DNA of 64,000 nt from PALSA-612 sp963773055 (GCA_963773055.1 CAVYZL010000006.1:124001-188000); one strand, 5' to 3'. Shown: positions 53,836 to 63,382, counted from the stretch's first letter. The notes: generated from the sequence alone by a model not told the origin. A program made the numbers and translations.

Positions 53836-54896
53836 AGCCTTTTCCCGTACCGCCGCTCCTGCCGCGTCTCACGTGCCCGCTGCTTCCACCGCCGCTTGAG
53901 CTCGCGACCCACGCGCTTGTTCGACCGCGCCTCGACCGCACGCAGCTCGCGCTCGAGCTTGCGGTAGCTCTGCATCCGCTCGGGGTCGAGCTCGCCCGAG
54001 GCGAGCGCGGCTTGCACCGCGCAGCCGGGCTCGGTCACGTGCCCGCAGTCCGAGAACCGGCATTCGGCCGCGAGCGCGCCGATGTCGGAGAACGCCTCGT
54101 CGACGTCTCCCTCCCAGAGCTGGAGCTCGCGGAGGCCCGGCGTGTCGACGAGGATCGCGCCGCCGGGAAGGACGAGCAGCTGCCGGTGGCGCGTGACGTG
54201 GCGCCCGCGCCCGTCCCGCCGGAGCTCGCCCGTGGGCATCAGCTCACGTCCCGCGAGCGTGTTCACGAGCGTCGACTTGCCGACGCCGGACGAGCCGAGC
54301 AGCGCCACCGTGCGCGCGGGCTCGAGGTACGCGCGCACTTCGTCGAGGCCCTCGCGCGACACGCTCGACACAGCGAGCACCGGCACCCCGATCGCCGTCG
54401 CCTCCGCCGTGGCCACCGCGGTGTCGTCGGCACACACGTCGAGCTTCGTCAGGACGACGACCGGGCTTGCGCCCGACTCCCACGCCGTCACGAGGTAGCG
54501 CTCGAGCCGGCGGACGTTGAAGTCGCCGTCGAGGCCCGCAACGAGGAACACCGTGTCGACATTCGCGACGAGCGTGTGCTCCTCGGACTTGAGCCACGGC
54601 GTCTTGCGCGAGATGCGGGTTCGCCGGGGGAGGATCGCCTCGATCGCGGAGCGGCCACCCGGGGCGTCGCAGATCGCGACCCAGTCGCCGACCGCGGGCA
54701 TGCCGCCGGTGATCTCTTCGTCACGCAGCCGCCCGCGGACCGAGGCGAGCGTGTCGCCGCGCTCGCCGCGGACGTAGTAGCCGCCGCGGTGCTCGGCGAC
54801 GACGCGCGCAGGCTCGAAGCCGCGTTCGCGATGGATTGTCATGGCTGCGTCGAGCTGGTCACTCCAGCCGAGCGCAGCAAGGTCGTTCAGGGTCAA
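53832..54896 (-). CDS. rsgA: Ribosome small-subunit biogenesis GTPase RsgA
   Basis: 354 residues. Circularly permuted GTPase motifs occur in the RsgA order: LTKLD (G4), then GSSGVGKSTLVN (G1), then DTPGLRE (G3). An N-terminal OB-fold (GDTLASVRGRLRD..PAVGDWVAI) and a C-terminal zinc region (ECRFSDCGHVTEPGCAV, Cys-Cys-His-Cys) complete it. It helps mature 30S subunits. TTG start is supported by AAAGGAGC five bases upstream. The stop overlaps the valS stop. A small ORF lies 36 bases upstream. Confidence 0.95.
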   Translation of the reverse strand: MTLNDLAALGWSDQLDAAMTIHRERGFEPARVVAEHRGGYYVRGERGDTLASVRGRLRDEEITGGMPAVGDWVAICDAPGGRSAIEAILPRRTRISRKTPWLKSEEHTLVANVDTVFLVAGLDGDFNVRRLERYLVTAWESGASPVVVLTKLDVCADDTAVATAEATAIGVPVLAVSSVSREGLDEVRAYLEPARTVALLGSSGVGKSTLVNTLAGRELMPTGELRRDGRGRHVTRHRQLLVLPGGAILVDTPGLRELQLWEGDVDEAFSDIGALAAECRFSDCGHVTEPGCAVQAALASGELDPERMQSYRKLERELRAVEARSNKRVGRELKRRWKQRARETRQERRYGKRL

Positions 54897-54932
54897 CCGA
54901 GCTCCTTTGATCGTAGGAGCGCAGCCGAGGAG

Positions 54933-54998
54933 CTAAACGAGGTGTGCGTCGGGCCCCGCGGCTACGCGGGTGAAGGGGGTGAACGCAAGCTCGTTCAT
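54933..54998 (-). CDS. Small ORF (21 codons) upstream of rsgA
   Basis: An ATG preceded by AGAAGGAGGTG, a near-perfect Shine-Dalgarno with about 3 bases spacing, opens a 21-residue frame ending in TAG. The peptide begins MNELAFTPFTRVAAG. It may be a leader peptide or small protein that couples to rsgA translation. No homology is claimed. It is too short for routine calling. Confidence 0.4.
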   Translation of the reverse strand: MNELAFTPFTRVAAGPDAHLV

Positions 54999-55065
54999 CG
55001 GCACCTCCTTCTGTCGACGACCTCCCGAGGGTACGCGGGCGCCCGGCTCCCGTCAACATGCCGGA

Positions 55066-56110
55066 GTGGGACCGAACACCGCCTGGATCGCCTCGCTCTC
55101 GCCGTGGCCGGAGGAGTTCGGGCTCGGGCGGATGCACGCGTTGCTCGACGCGCTCGGCCATCCGGAGCGCGCCTATCCCGCGATCCACGTCGTCGGCACG
55201 AACGGGAAGTCGACGGCGGCGCGGACGATCGCCGCGTTGCTCGAGACGGAGGGCCTGCGCGTCGGCTGCTACACGTCGCCGCACGTCTCGGGCTGGGGCG
55301 AGCGGCTCGACGTGGACGACGAGAGCTTCGAGCGGTCGGTGGGCCGCGTGCGCGAGGCGGCGGAGCGGGTCGGCGCGACGCAGTTCGAGGCCCTGACGGC
55401 GGCTGCGCTGGCGGAGTTCGCCGCTCGCGGGGTGGATGTCGCGGTCGTCGAGGCCGGCCTCGGCGGCAGGCTCGACGCGACGAACGTCCTCGACGCCCGG
55501 GTCGTGCTGCTCACGAACGTCTCGCTCGAGCACACGGACGTCCTCGGCGACACGCGAGAGGCGATCGCTCGCGAGAAGCTCGCGGTCGCCGGGCCGGACG
55601 CGATCGTCGTTCTCGGCGAGCCGGAGTGGTCGGGCCTCGTCGCCGAGAACGACGTCCGGATCGGCGGCGCGCGAGAGGCGGCGGAGGCGTTCCTCGGCCG
55701 CCCGATCGAGGGCACGGTCGAGGTCTCGCTCCCGGGGCGCCTCGAACGGCGCGGCGAAACGGAGATCTGGGACGGCGCCCACACGCCAGAGGGGATCGAC
55801 TTGGCTCCTCGAGCGGATCCCCGACCGCGAGTGGGTCGTCGTCTGCTCGATGCTCGCCGACAAGGACGTCGACGCGATGCTCGAGCGCCTTGCCATCGTT
55901 GCGGAGAAGCTCGTCGCCACGCAGTCTTCCAACGCGCGCGCGCTTCCCGCAGCCGAGCTCGCCGGCCGGGCGCGGAGGTACGTTTCGCACGTCGTGGCCC
56001 TCGAAGATCCGGTCGCTGCGGTGCGCGAGGCGCGCGCGCTCGGCGACGCCGTTCTCGTCACCGGCTCGCTCTACCTCCTGGCCGATCTCCACGGAGCCAG
56101 GTGGGAGTGA
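55066..56110 (+). CDS. folC: Folylpolyglutamate synthase/dihydrofolate synthase-like protein (frameshifted as sequenced)
   Basis: About 347 residues after repair, short for FolC. Mur-ligase-type P-loop at VVGTNGKSTAARTIAALL, GLGGRLDATN and the LTNVSLEHTDVLG block match FolC. Frame shift near 55799-55803: GACTTGGCTCC corrected by one base gives DWLLERIPDREWVVV. FolC adds glutamate to folates using ATP. Start is a GTG (VGPNTAWIASL); the open frame upstream is Arg-rich. The stop overlaps the next gene (GTGA). It follows valS as in many genomes, with rsgA inverted between. Confidence 0.85.
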
Positions 56111-56262
56111 CCGTCCCCGAGCGGAACGAACCGCCGGCGCGGCGCCGGCGGGCGAAGCGGCCCGGGGTCGGGGGCGTGATCCTGTTCGCGTTGCTCTCGC
56201 TCGCGATCTTCGTGGCGCTCGCTTTCGCGACGGGGTACCTGATCGGCAAACTCCTGATATGA
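56107..56262 (+). CDS. Single-span membrane protein, 51 residues
   Basis: A tiny protein: an N-terminal basic part (PARRRRAKRPGVG) and one hydrophobic helix (GVILFALLSLAIFVALAF) ending in GYLIGKLLI. GTG start overlaps the folC stop (GTGA), and the stop overlaps the ATG of the next gene (ATGA), so it is tightly embedded in the operon. Function unknown. Confidence 0.65.
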   Translation: MTVPERNEPPARRRRAKRPGVGGVILFALLSLAIFVALAFATGYLIGKLLI

Positions 56263-56816
56263 GCGCCCTCCTCGCCGCCGACTTCTTCCACTCGCAGACG
56301 TGGACGGTGACGCGGAACCTCCTGTTCTTCTTCCTCGTCATCTTCTGGCTCGCCGTCGGCTACTGGACGTACAAGGACGCGCGTCGGCGCATCCAGGATC
56401 CGTGGCTGGTCGCGATGGCGACTCTGCTCGGCCTGATCCCGCCGTTCGTCGGCGCCGTCATCTACATGCTCTTCCGGCCGCCCGAGTACCTCGAGGAGGT
56501 GCGCGAGCGCGAGCTCGAGATGAAGGCACTGCAGGCGATGCGGCCGACCGACGAGCGCTGTCCTGTCTGCCGCTCCGAGATCGAGACAGGCTTCCTCGTC
56601 TGTCCCGTCTGCACGACGCGCCTCCGCGAGGCCTGCGTGCGCTGCAAGGCGCCGCTCGACCGCCTCTGGCAGGTGTGCCCGTTCTGCGAGACGCCTGTCG
56701 CCCGCGTCGCGCCGACGCCGGACATCGCGGACACGGTCGCGCCGCCCCTCGGCGAGCGGCCGGTTTCCGCGGCCGAGCGTTCGAGAGCTCGGCGGGCAAG
56801 GCGAACCGCCGAGTAG
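56259..56816 (+). CDS. Membrane-anchored double zinc-ribbon protein
   Basis: 185 residues. Two N-terminal hydrophobic segments (NLLFFFLVIFWLAVGYWTY and WLVAMATLLGLIPPFVGAVI) then four CxxC pairs (CPVC, CPVC, CVRC, CPFC), the double zinc-ribbon arrangement. The linker contains EYLEEVRERELEMKAL. Function unknown; such proteins often bind nucleic acid or partners. ATG start overlaps the preceding stop. Confidence 0.75.
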   Translation: MSALLAADFFHSQTWTVTRNLLFFFLVIFWLAVGYWTYKDARRRIQDPWLVAMATLLGLIPPFVGAVIYMLFRPPEYLEEVRERELEMKALQAMRPTDERCPVCRSEIETGFLVCPVCTTRLREACVRCKAPLDRLWQVCPFCETPVARVAPTPDIADTVAPPLGERPVSAAERSRARRARRTAE

Positions 56817-56819
56817 ATT
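56814..56819 (+). promoter_or_regulatory. -10 of ndk overlapping a stop codon
   Basis: TAGATT whose TAG ends the zinc-ribbon gene, 6 bases before the ndk GTG. Confidence 0.4.
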
Positions 56820-56825
56820 TCGCGC

Positions 56826-57239
56826 GTGCCCACAGAGCGCACGCTCATCCTCGTCAAGCCCGACGGCACCGAGCGCCGCCTCGCCGGCGAGATACTCGCG
56901 CGCTTCGAGCGTCGCGGGCTGACGCTCGTCGCGGCGAAGCTCGTGCGCGTCGAGCGCGAGCTCGCCGAGCAGCATTACGCGGAGCACGCGGAGAAGCCGT
57001 TCTTCTCGGAGCTCGTGGACTTCATCACGTCGGGGACGACGCTTGCGCTCGTCCTGGAGGGCGACGACGCCGTCCGCGTCACGCGCTCGACGATCGGCGC
57101 TACGAACCCCGTCGACGCCGCTCCCGGGACGATTCGCGGCGACTTCGCGCTCGCGATGCCGAACAACCTCGTGCACGGCTCGGACTCGCCCGAGACGGCC
57201 GCGCGGGAGATCGCGCTCTGGTTCGGCGACGTTGACTGA
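56826..57239 (+). CDS. ndk: Nucleoside-diphosphate kinase
   Basis: 137 residues, NDK length. The phospho-accepting His lies in NNLVHGSDSPETA, and ERTLILVKPDGTERRLAGEI at the N-terminus is family-typical. It balances NTP pools using ATP. GTG start, 6 bases after the TAGATT. The last bases overlap the next gene start by eight (TTG at 57232). Confidence 0.97.
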   Translation: MPTERTLILVKPDGTERRLAGEILARFERRGLTLVAAKLVRVERELAEQHYAEHAEKPFFSELVDFITSGTTLALVLEGDDAVRVTRSTIGATNPVDAAPGTIRGDFALAMPNNLVHGSDSPETAAREIALWFGDVD

Positions 57240-58005
57240 ATACCCCGAGTACGTCGCGCAGAACATCGCGAACTGGACCAAGTCGAACGCCGAGTTCACA
57301 GACCCGCGCGCACGCGCCTCCTGGGCCAAGGAGGAATTCACTTGGGGCATCTTCGGGGTTCCCGAGCTTGAGCTCCGCGCGCTCGGCGATGTCTCAGGTC
57401 TTGACATCGTTGAGCTTGGGTGCGGCACTGCGTACGTCTCTGCGTGGCTCGCCAAGCACGGAGCGCGACCCGTGGGCGTCGACCCGACGCCTGCCCAACT
57501 TGCCACCGCGCGGAAGATGCAGGCGGACTTCGATCTCGAGTTCCCGCTCGTCGAGGCGGTGGGCGAGGACGTGCCCCTGCCTGCCGAGTCGTTCGATCTC
57601 GCCGTATCCGAGTACGGCGCGTCGATCTGGGCCGACCCGTACCGGTGGATTCCCGAGGCGGCGCGGCTCTTGCGTCCCGGCGGCCGGCTCATCTTCCTTC
57701 GCAACTCGACGCTGGTGACGCTCTGCATGCACATCGTGGACAACGCGACCGAGACCCTTCAGCGGCCACAGCGAGGGCTGAACCGGATCGAGTGGGAGGA
57801 CACGGGCGAGGTCGAGTTTCATCTTCCGGCCGGCGCACTGATCGACGTCCTCCGCGACAGCGGTTTCGAGGTCGAGCGGCTCATCGAGCTCTACGCGCCG
57901 GAGGGCGCGGAGACGCACGCGTACTACGACTACGTGAGCGCGGACTGGGCGCGGAAGTGGCCGGCGGAGGAGATCTGGGTCGCGCGCAAGCGCGCCGACG
58001 CTTGA
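57232..58005 (+). CDS. Class I SAM-dependent methyltransferase
   Basis: 257 residues. SAM loop IVELGCGTAYVSAWLAKHG near 64-82, then VDPTPAQL (acidic loop) and SEYGASIWADPYRWIPEAARLLRPGGRLIF. This is a typical UbiE-like fold with unknown substrate. The start is a TTG that overlaps the ndk end; no ATG or GTG precedes it in frame. Both flanking genes overlap it, so it is operonic. Confidence 0.85.
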   Translation: MTEYPEYVAQNIANWTKSNAEFTDPRARASWAKEEFTWGIFGVPELELRALGDVSGLDIVELGCGTAYVSAWLAKHGARPVGVDPTPAQLATARKMQADFDLEFPLVEAVGEDVPLPAESFDLAVSEYGASIWADPYRWIPEAARLLRPGGRLIFLRNSTLVTLCMHIVDNATETLQRPQRGLNRIEWEDTGEVEFHLPAGALIDVLRDSGFEVERLIELYAPEGAETHAYYDYVSADWARKWPAEEIWVARKRADA

Positions 58006-58907
58006 GCGACCTCGACGCCGTCACCGGCGCGTTCTCGTACACGGGAAGGCACATCGCGGAGGCGCTGCTCGATCGCGGCCGGCGGGTTCGGACGCTCACA
58101 CGGCGACCTCATCCGGAGCATCCGCTCGCATCCAGGATCGAGGCGGCGCCGCTCGCGTTCGACCACGGGCTGGCGGCGCGCCTCGAGGGTGCGGACACGC
58201 TCTACAACACATACTGGATCCGTTTCGAGCACGGGTCGTCGACGTTCGCGCGCGCCGTCGACAACACCGCCCGGCTCGTCGACGCGGCCGACCGCGCGGG
58301 CGTGCGTCGCATCGTTCACGTCAGTGTTTCGAATCCCGATCCCGCCTCGCCGTTCCCCTACTTCCGCGGCAAGGCGGAGACCGAGGCGCTCGTCCGCGAC
58401 TCCGGACTGTCGTACGCGATCGTGCGGCCGACGCTCGTCTTCGGGCCGGAGGACATCCTCGTCTCGAACATCGCCTGGGGGCTCCGTCACGTGCCGCTCT
58501 TCCTCGTCCCCGGCGGCGGGGGATACCCCGTGCAGCCCGTGTCGGTGCGCGACACGGCGGCGATCTGCGTCGACGCCGGCGCGCGCGAAGGGAGCGAGAC
58601 GATCGACGCCGCCGGCCCCGCCGTGTGGTCGTTCGAAGAGCTCGTGCGGCTGATCGCACGCGCCGTCCGGAGCCGTGCCTGGATCACGCGCGCGCCGCCG
58701 ACCGTTGCTCTCGCTGCTGCCCGGGTGGCTGGCTTCGCACTCGGTGACGTCCTGCTGACGGACGACGAGCTCGGCGCGCTGATGGCCGGCCTGCTCGTGT
58801 CACACGAGCCCGCCCGTGGAAAGGACCGGCTCGACGACTGGCTGACCGGGCACGGCAACGCGCTCGGTCGCCGCTACACGTCCGAGCTGAAACGCAACTT
58901 CCGCTGA
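58002..58907 (+). CDS. NAD(P)-binding epimerase/NmrA-like protein
   Basis: 301 residues with a Rossmann fold. The N-terminal nucleotide loop reads VTGAFSYTGRHIAEALL (GAxxxxG form), and DTLYNTYWIRFEHGSST and PFPYFRGKAETEALVR follow, matching atypical SDR/NmrA-type proteins. Tyr and Lys of the SDR active site appear as YFRGK. Substrate unknown. Start TTG overlaps the preceding stop (TTGA). Confidence 0.75.
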   Translation: MSDLDAVTGAFSYTGRHIAEALLDRGRRVRTLTRRPHPEHPLASRIEAAPLAFDHGLAARLEGADTLYNTYWIRFEHGSSTFARAVDNTARLVDAADRAGVRRIVHVSVSNPDPASPFPYFRGKAETEALVRDSGLSYAIVRPTLVFGPEDILVSNIAWGLRHVPLFLVPGGGGYPVQPVSVRDTAAICVDAGAREGSETIDAAGPAVWSFEELVRLIARAVRSRAWITRAPPTVALAAARVAGFALGDVLLTDDELGALMAGLLVSHEPARGKDRLDDWLTGHGNALGRRYTSELKRNFR

Positions 58908-59980
58908 TGCGTGCCGCAGCTCTGGTCGTCGCTCTCCTCGCGCTCGCGCCGGTCGCCGGCGCGACGCGGCATGCGCCCGAGCTGAGGATCGAGCTGGTCG
59001 CGAGCGGCTTTAGACAGCCGGTCGACGTCGTCGCGGCGCCCGGCGAGCCGGGTCGTCTGTACGTCGTCGAGCGTGCCGGGCGTGTGCGCGTGGCCGAGGG
59101 GTCGACGGTGCTCCGCGCGCCGTTCCTCGACATTCGCGACCGTGTGCGCTAGGGTGGGCTGCTCGGCCTCTTCTCGATCGCCTTCTCGCCGCGCTACCGC
59201 ACGGACCGGCGGGCGTACGCGATGTACAGCGGCGCCGGCGGCAACGTCTACGTCGTCGAACTGCACGTCCGCAGAGGTCGCGCGCACGTCGCGAGAACGC
59301 TGCTCCGGTTCCGAGTCCCGCCCGACCCGTATGCACACGTCGGCGGCCAGCTCGCGTTCGGGCCAGGCGGGCGGCTGAACGTCGGCATCGGCGATGGCCT
59401 CGATCCGGCCGCGGCGCAGGATCCCGCGAGCCTGCTCGGGAAGATCGTCCGCCTCGACGTCGACGATCCGAGCCCGACGCCGACGCTCGTCGCCCTCGGC
59501 CTGCGAAACCCCTGGCGGTTCTCCTTCGACCGCCAGACGGGTGATCTGTTCGTCGGCGATGTCGGCGAGGTGTCGTGGGAGGAGATCGACGTCATTCGCC
59601 ACGGCTCGAGAAGCGTCGCCAACTTCGGCTGGGACGCGTACGAGGGCAGAGCGCCTTACCGGGACGCGCACGCGACGCCGCCTCCGGACGCGGTCCCGCC
59701 GCTCGTCCAGTACCACCATCCGCGGACGGGCTGCGCGGCCGTGATCGGTGGGCTCGTCTACCGGGGTGCGAGCCTGCCCGAGGCGCGCGGCCGCTACTTC
59801 TACGGCGACACGTGTAGCGGCGCGATCTGGAGCATCCGCGCGGACTCTCGCTTCCCGAAGCCCCGCCGGGAGCCGATCCGCGTTGGGCAGCTGGCCTCGT
59901 TCGGGGAGGACGCGCGCGGCGAGCTGTACCTGGTCGGGCGCGGGTCCGGGGCGATCTTCCGGCTCACGGACACCCGATGA
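58907..59980 (+). pseudogene. PQQ-dependent sugar (sorbosone-type) dehydrogenase with an in-frame stop
   Basis: A secreted propeller protein: signal peptide ALVVALLALAPVAGATR, then IELVASGFRQPVDVVAAP and VRVAEGSTVLRAPFLDIRDRVR. TAG at 59150-59152 then breaks the frame, and GGLLGLFSIAFSPRYRTDRR continues in the same frame, so this is a nonsense change (TCG to TAG fits), not a frameshift. The rest shows GNVYVVELHVRRG, DPSPTPTLVALGLRNPWRFSF and VGDVGEVSWEEIDV. It may be a sequencing error or a decayed gene. Confidence 0.75.
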
Positions 59981-60492
59981 TCGTGCTCGCCTCGACCTCG
60001 CCGCAGCGGCGCGCGATCCTCGAGCAGCTCGAGATCCCGTTCCGGGTCGTCGCGCCCGACTACGAGGAGGCTGGCGACGATCCCGTCGAGCACGCCGTCG
60101 GCAAGGCGCGCTCGGTCGACGGACGCGGCGACCCGGTGCTCGGCGTCGACACGGTTGTCGCCATCGACGGTCTGGTGCTCGGGAAGCCCGTGAACGAGCA
60201 AGAGGCGATTGAGATGCTGTCCGTCCTAGCGGGGCGGACGCACGAGGTCGTTTCAGGCCTCTGTCTGCGTTCCGGCGATCGCGAGAAGCTGGCGCGCGAG
60301 GTGACGGAGGTGACCTTCCGCCCCCTCGCCGCCGACGAGATCGCCGCGTACGTTGCGACTGGGGAGTGGGAGGGGAGGGCCGGTGGGTACGCGATCCAGG
60401 AGTCCGGCGCGTCGCTCGTCGAGCGGGTCGACGGCGACTACCTGAACGTCGTAGGCCTGCCGGGCGCGCGCCTCGTCTCCATGCTCAGGTAG
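59977..60492 (+). CDS. maf: Maf-like nucleotide pyrophosphatase
   Basis: 171 residues of the Maf/Ham1-like fold. MIVLASTSPQRRAILEQL and the acidic GVDTVVAIDG with LGKPVNEQEAIEMLSVLAGRTHEV are the Maf signatures. It hydrolyses non-canonical or modified NTPs. ATG overlaps the preceding stop (ATGA). It is the last gene of the plus-strand operon and overlaps the 3' end of the response regulator by 55 bases. Confidence 0.95.
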   Translation: MIVLASTSPQRRAILEQLEIPFRVVAPDYEEAGDDPVEHAVGKARSVDGRGDPVLGVDTVVAIDGLVLGKPVNEQEAIEMLSVLAGRTHEVVSGLCLRSGDREKLAREVTEVTFRPLAADEIAAYVATGEWEGRAGGYAIQESGASLVERVDGDYLNVVGLPGARLVSMLR

Positions 60493-61123
60493 GTGAGCAC
60501 CGCCTGCACGCGCCGGTTGTTCGCCGCCCCGGCGGGGAGCTCGAGCTTGCGCAGGATGTGGCGGACGTGCGTCTCGACCGTCTTGCGCGTGAGCCAGAGG
60601 CGCTCTGCGATCCCGCGATCCGTGAGCCCCTCGGCCATGAGCGCAAGGATCTCGCGCTCCCGGGGCGTGAGCGTGTCGAGGGTTCCTCCGGGCGCTGTCC
60701 TCCGCAAGCAGCCGCGCGACCAGCTCCCGATCGACGACGACTTCACCTCGAGCAACGCGCTCCGCTGCCTCGACGATCTCCCCGGTGCTCGCGACGCGAT
60801 CCTTCAGGAGATAGCCCCGACCGTTCTCACCGTGCTCGAGCAGACCGGGTCACGTATTCGGCCTCGACGTACTGGGAGAGGACGAGCACGCCGACGGCGG
60901 GATGACGTTCCCTGATCGCATCGGCCGCCTCGATCCCCTCCAGACGGTATGACGGAGGCATGCGGATGTCGACGATCGCGACGTCCGGCGTCGCCGACTC
61001 TACGAGGGCGAGGAGCTCCGGCGCGTCGGCCGCCTCGCCGACGACGTCGAGGTGCGTGCCGTCGAGCAGCCGCCTCAGGCCGTTGCGCACGAGGATCGAG
61101 TCGTCTGCGATTACGACACGCAC
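60438..61123 (-). pseudogene. NarL-type response regulator (two frame breaks as sequenced)
   Basis: About 227 residues after repair. Receiver domain VRVVIADDSILVRNGLRRLL with Asp in PDVAIVDIRMPP; then LTPREREILALMAEGLTDRG with the LuxR-type HTH KTVETHVRHILRKLEL. Breaks near 60841-60847 (after QYVEAEYVTR) and near 60685-60690 (before TLDTLTPRERE). Both are +1. The GTG overlaps the end of the sensor kinase by 13 bases. As written, no intact protein is encoded. Confidence 0.8.
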
Positions 61124-62871
61124 GGGATCTCCGCGATCAGACGTGTGCCGCCGCCGGGCGGGCTGTCGACCTGCAGCGCGCCGTCGACGGCGCCGACACG
61201 GTCGGCCAGGCCGCGAAGGCCGGTTCCGGTTGCGTCGATCGCGGCGCCGCCTCGTCCGTCGTCGCCGATCTCGACCGTGGCGAGCCCATCCCGCCGCTCG
61301 ACCGTGATCCACGCGCGCGACGCCTCGGCATAGCGGGTCGACGTTCGCGAGCGCCTCGGCCGCGACGTAGTAGATCGCCGTCTCCACATGCGCGGGCAGT
61401 CGCTCCGGCGTCACGTCGACGTCGACGGGTATCGGCGTGCGCTCGAGGAGCGTGCGGATGGCGGGGCCGAGCCCATGATCGACGAGCACGGCCGGGTGGA
61501 TGCCTCGCGCAAGGTCGCGCAGCTCGTGGAGGCCCTGCTGGAGCTCGACCTCGGTCTCGTCCAGGAGCTCGGTCGCGTCGGGGGTCTGGGGGACCTTGGC
61601 CCGCAGCAGCTGGAGCGCCATGGCCACGCCGAGCAGGCGCTGCTGCGCGCCGTCGTGGAGGTCTCGCTCGAGTCGTCGGCGCTCCTCGTCGCTCACCTGC
61701 ACGATGCGCGCGCGGGACGCTCGAAGCTCTGCGCAGCTGTGCCCGCAGCTCGGCCTGCAGGCGTTCGTTCTCGAGCGCGAGCTTTGCAGCAGAACCGGCG
61801 GCCTCGAGCAGCTCCGCCTGGTCGAGAAGCACCGGGTCGTGGACGATCGCTGCGAGATCGTCGCCCACGTATGTCACGGCGCGGTCCAAGGTCTTCGGGA
61901 GCTCGATCGGCGTCGCCGTCCTCGTTTGCCCATGCGCGCTGGTCAGGCATCCACAGGGCGAGCTCGAGGGTCGGATCGCCGAGCGCGCGCGCGAGCGCAG
62001 GCCGGACGCCGCCCGGGACCGGACCGCTCGAGGTCGACGACGAAGTCGCCAACCGAGCCGCGCGCCCGTTTCGTGACAGCGAGCCCGAGCAGAGCGGTCA
62101 GCGCTGCTGCCAGCTCGCCCGAGGTCAGCACCCACGAGAGCGGCTGGAGAGCCGAGAACCGGTCGGTGACGAGGAAGTAGAGGTAGACCCAGGACGTGCA
62201 GGTGATCACCGTCGCCGTCACGATCACGGGCCCGACCGACCGCCGCGTCGCGACGCTTGCCGTTGCGTAGGCGCGGTAGAGGACGTAGAGGCCGATCGGC
62301 AGGATCGCCATGATGAAGATCCACCAGGCCTTGTTCCACGTGACGAGGGAGAACGGCGCGGAACCGACGTAGAGGAACGTCGGTGCGCGCGGAGGCGGGC
62401 AGAACGGGACAGCCCCGCTGGTCCCAGAACAGCATGTTGACGACGTTCTGGATTGCCTGTGCGAGGTATCCGAGAATGAAGATGTAGATCCAGGCGAGGC
62501 GTCCCGGGAGCAGCCGTCCCGTCGGATACGAGAGCGCCATCTGCGCATAGAGGATGAGCCCGAACACGAGCGTCGCCAGCCCGACCGTCGAGACGAAACG
62601 CGAGTCGGGGAACGCGTTCGGCAGGTCCGCCATCACCACGAGGACCGGCCACCAGAGCATCGAGCCTCCCGATCCGCGCCGGCCAGCGCCAGCCCCATGC
62701 CCACAGCCCGACGGCGGTGGCGAACGCCATCGTCGCGAGGAAGTACGCCGTCTTGGCGTCCGCGACGCCGCGATCGATCTGGCCGTAGGCGTCGGCGCTG
62801 ATGACCAGCACGCCGACGCCCCCCGACAGCCACCAGCCTGCAGTTCGGTTCCCGCGTCGCCAGAGCGTCAT
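61111..62871 (-). pseudogene. Membrane sensor histidine kinase, NarL-type (six frame breaks as sequenced)
   Basis: About 584 residues after joining. Several N-terminal membrane segments (WWLSGGVGVLVISADAYG, AYFLATMAFATAVGLW, LVFGLILYAQMALSY, AWIYIFILGYLAQAIQ, WWIFIMAILPIGLYVLY). Then the HisKA_3-type DHp helix RRRLERDLHDGAQQRLLG and the HATPase loops VEIGDDGRGG and TGTGLRGLADRV. Breaks fall near 62660-62672, 62412-62416, 62009-62014, 61911-61916, 61705-61735 and 61336-61342, all +1. It pairs with the response regulator and the receiver below. Confidence 0.75.
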
Positions 62872-63227
62872 GCGCCGGTGACGATTCTCTCGACGGCCGC
62901 GGCCGTGAAGCCAGCCTTCGGAAGGAAGCCGAAAGCCGGCGTCTCGTCGAGCGCCGCTCCGTAGTCTTCCGCTCCCCGGCTCGACGTGAGGATCACGGCC
63001 GGCGCGTCCGGGAGCGCCGCGAGCTCTCGGGCGACGTCCAGGCCCGACCGGTCCGGCAGGAGGACATCGAGCAGCACGAGCGCAGGCTTCAGCTCGCGCA
63101 CGGCGGCGACTGCGGCCGAGCCGTCCTCGGCTTCGCCGACGACGTCGAACCCGCCTGCTGTGAGCAGCCGGCGTGCGAACCGTCGGAACGTCGCGTGGTC
63201 GTCGACCACGAGCACCGTCGTGCTCAT
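62868..63227 (-). CDS. Single-domain response regulator (receiver)
   Basis: 119 residues. VLVVDDHATFRRFARRLL at the N-terminus, phospho-acceptor Asp in PALVLLDVLLPDRSG, Thr/Ser in ILTSS and Lys in FLPKAGF. There is no output domain, as in CheY-like or phosphorelay receivers. Its stop overlaps the kinase start (ATGA), so the three genes form one operon. Start is the ATG before STTVLVVDD. Confidence 0.9.
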   Translation of the reverse strand: MSTTVLVVDDHATFRRFARRLLTAGGFDVVGEAEDGSAAVAAVRELKPALVLLDVLLPDRSGLDVARELAALPDAPAVILTSSRGAEDYGAALDETPAFGFLPKAGFTAAAVERIVTGA

Positions 63228-63382
63228 GCGCGAGATCGTCGCACGGATCAAACACCGCGAACACCGGGATCTCCCTGAATCTCACGTGCTTCCGGGATCC
63301 CCCTGACGACACGAGCTCAGGTGCCGTCCACAGTGCCGCGACCCGGTCTCGAAGGAGGAGACCCGAGCAAGGAGGGATCACC

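Noticed and set aside
53508..56816. 1.1-kb-residue open frame spanning valS end, rsgA, folC and zinc-ribbon genes
   Set aside because: Only its last part matches the real zinc-ribbon gene; the rest crosses rsgA on the wrong strand.
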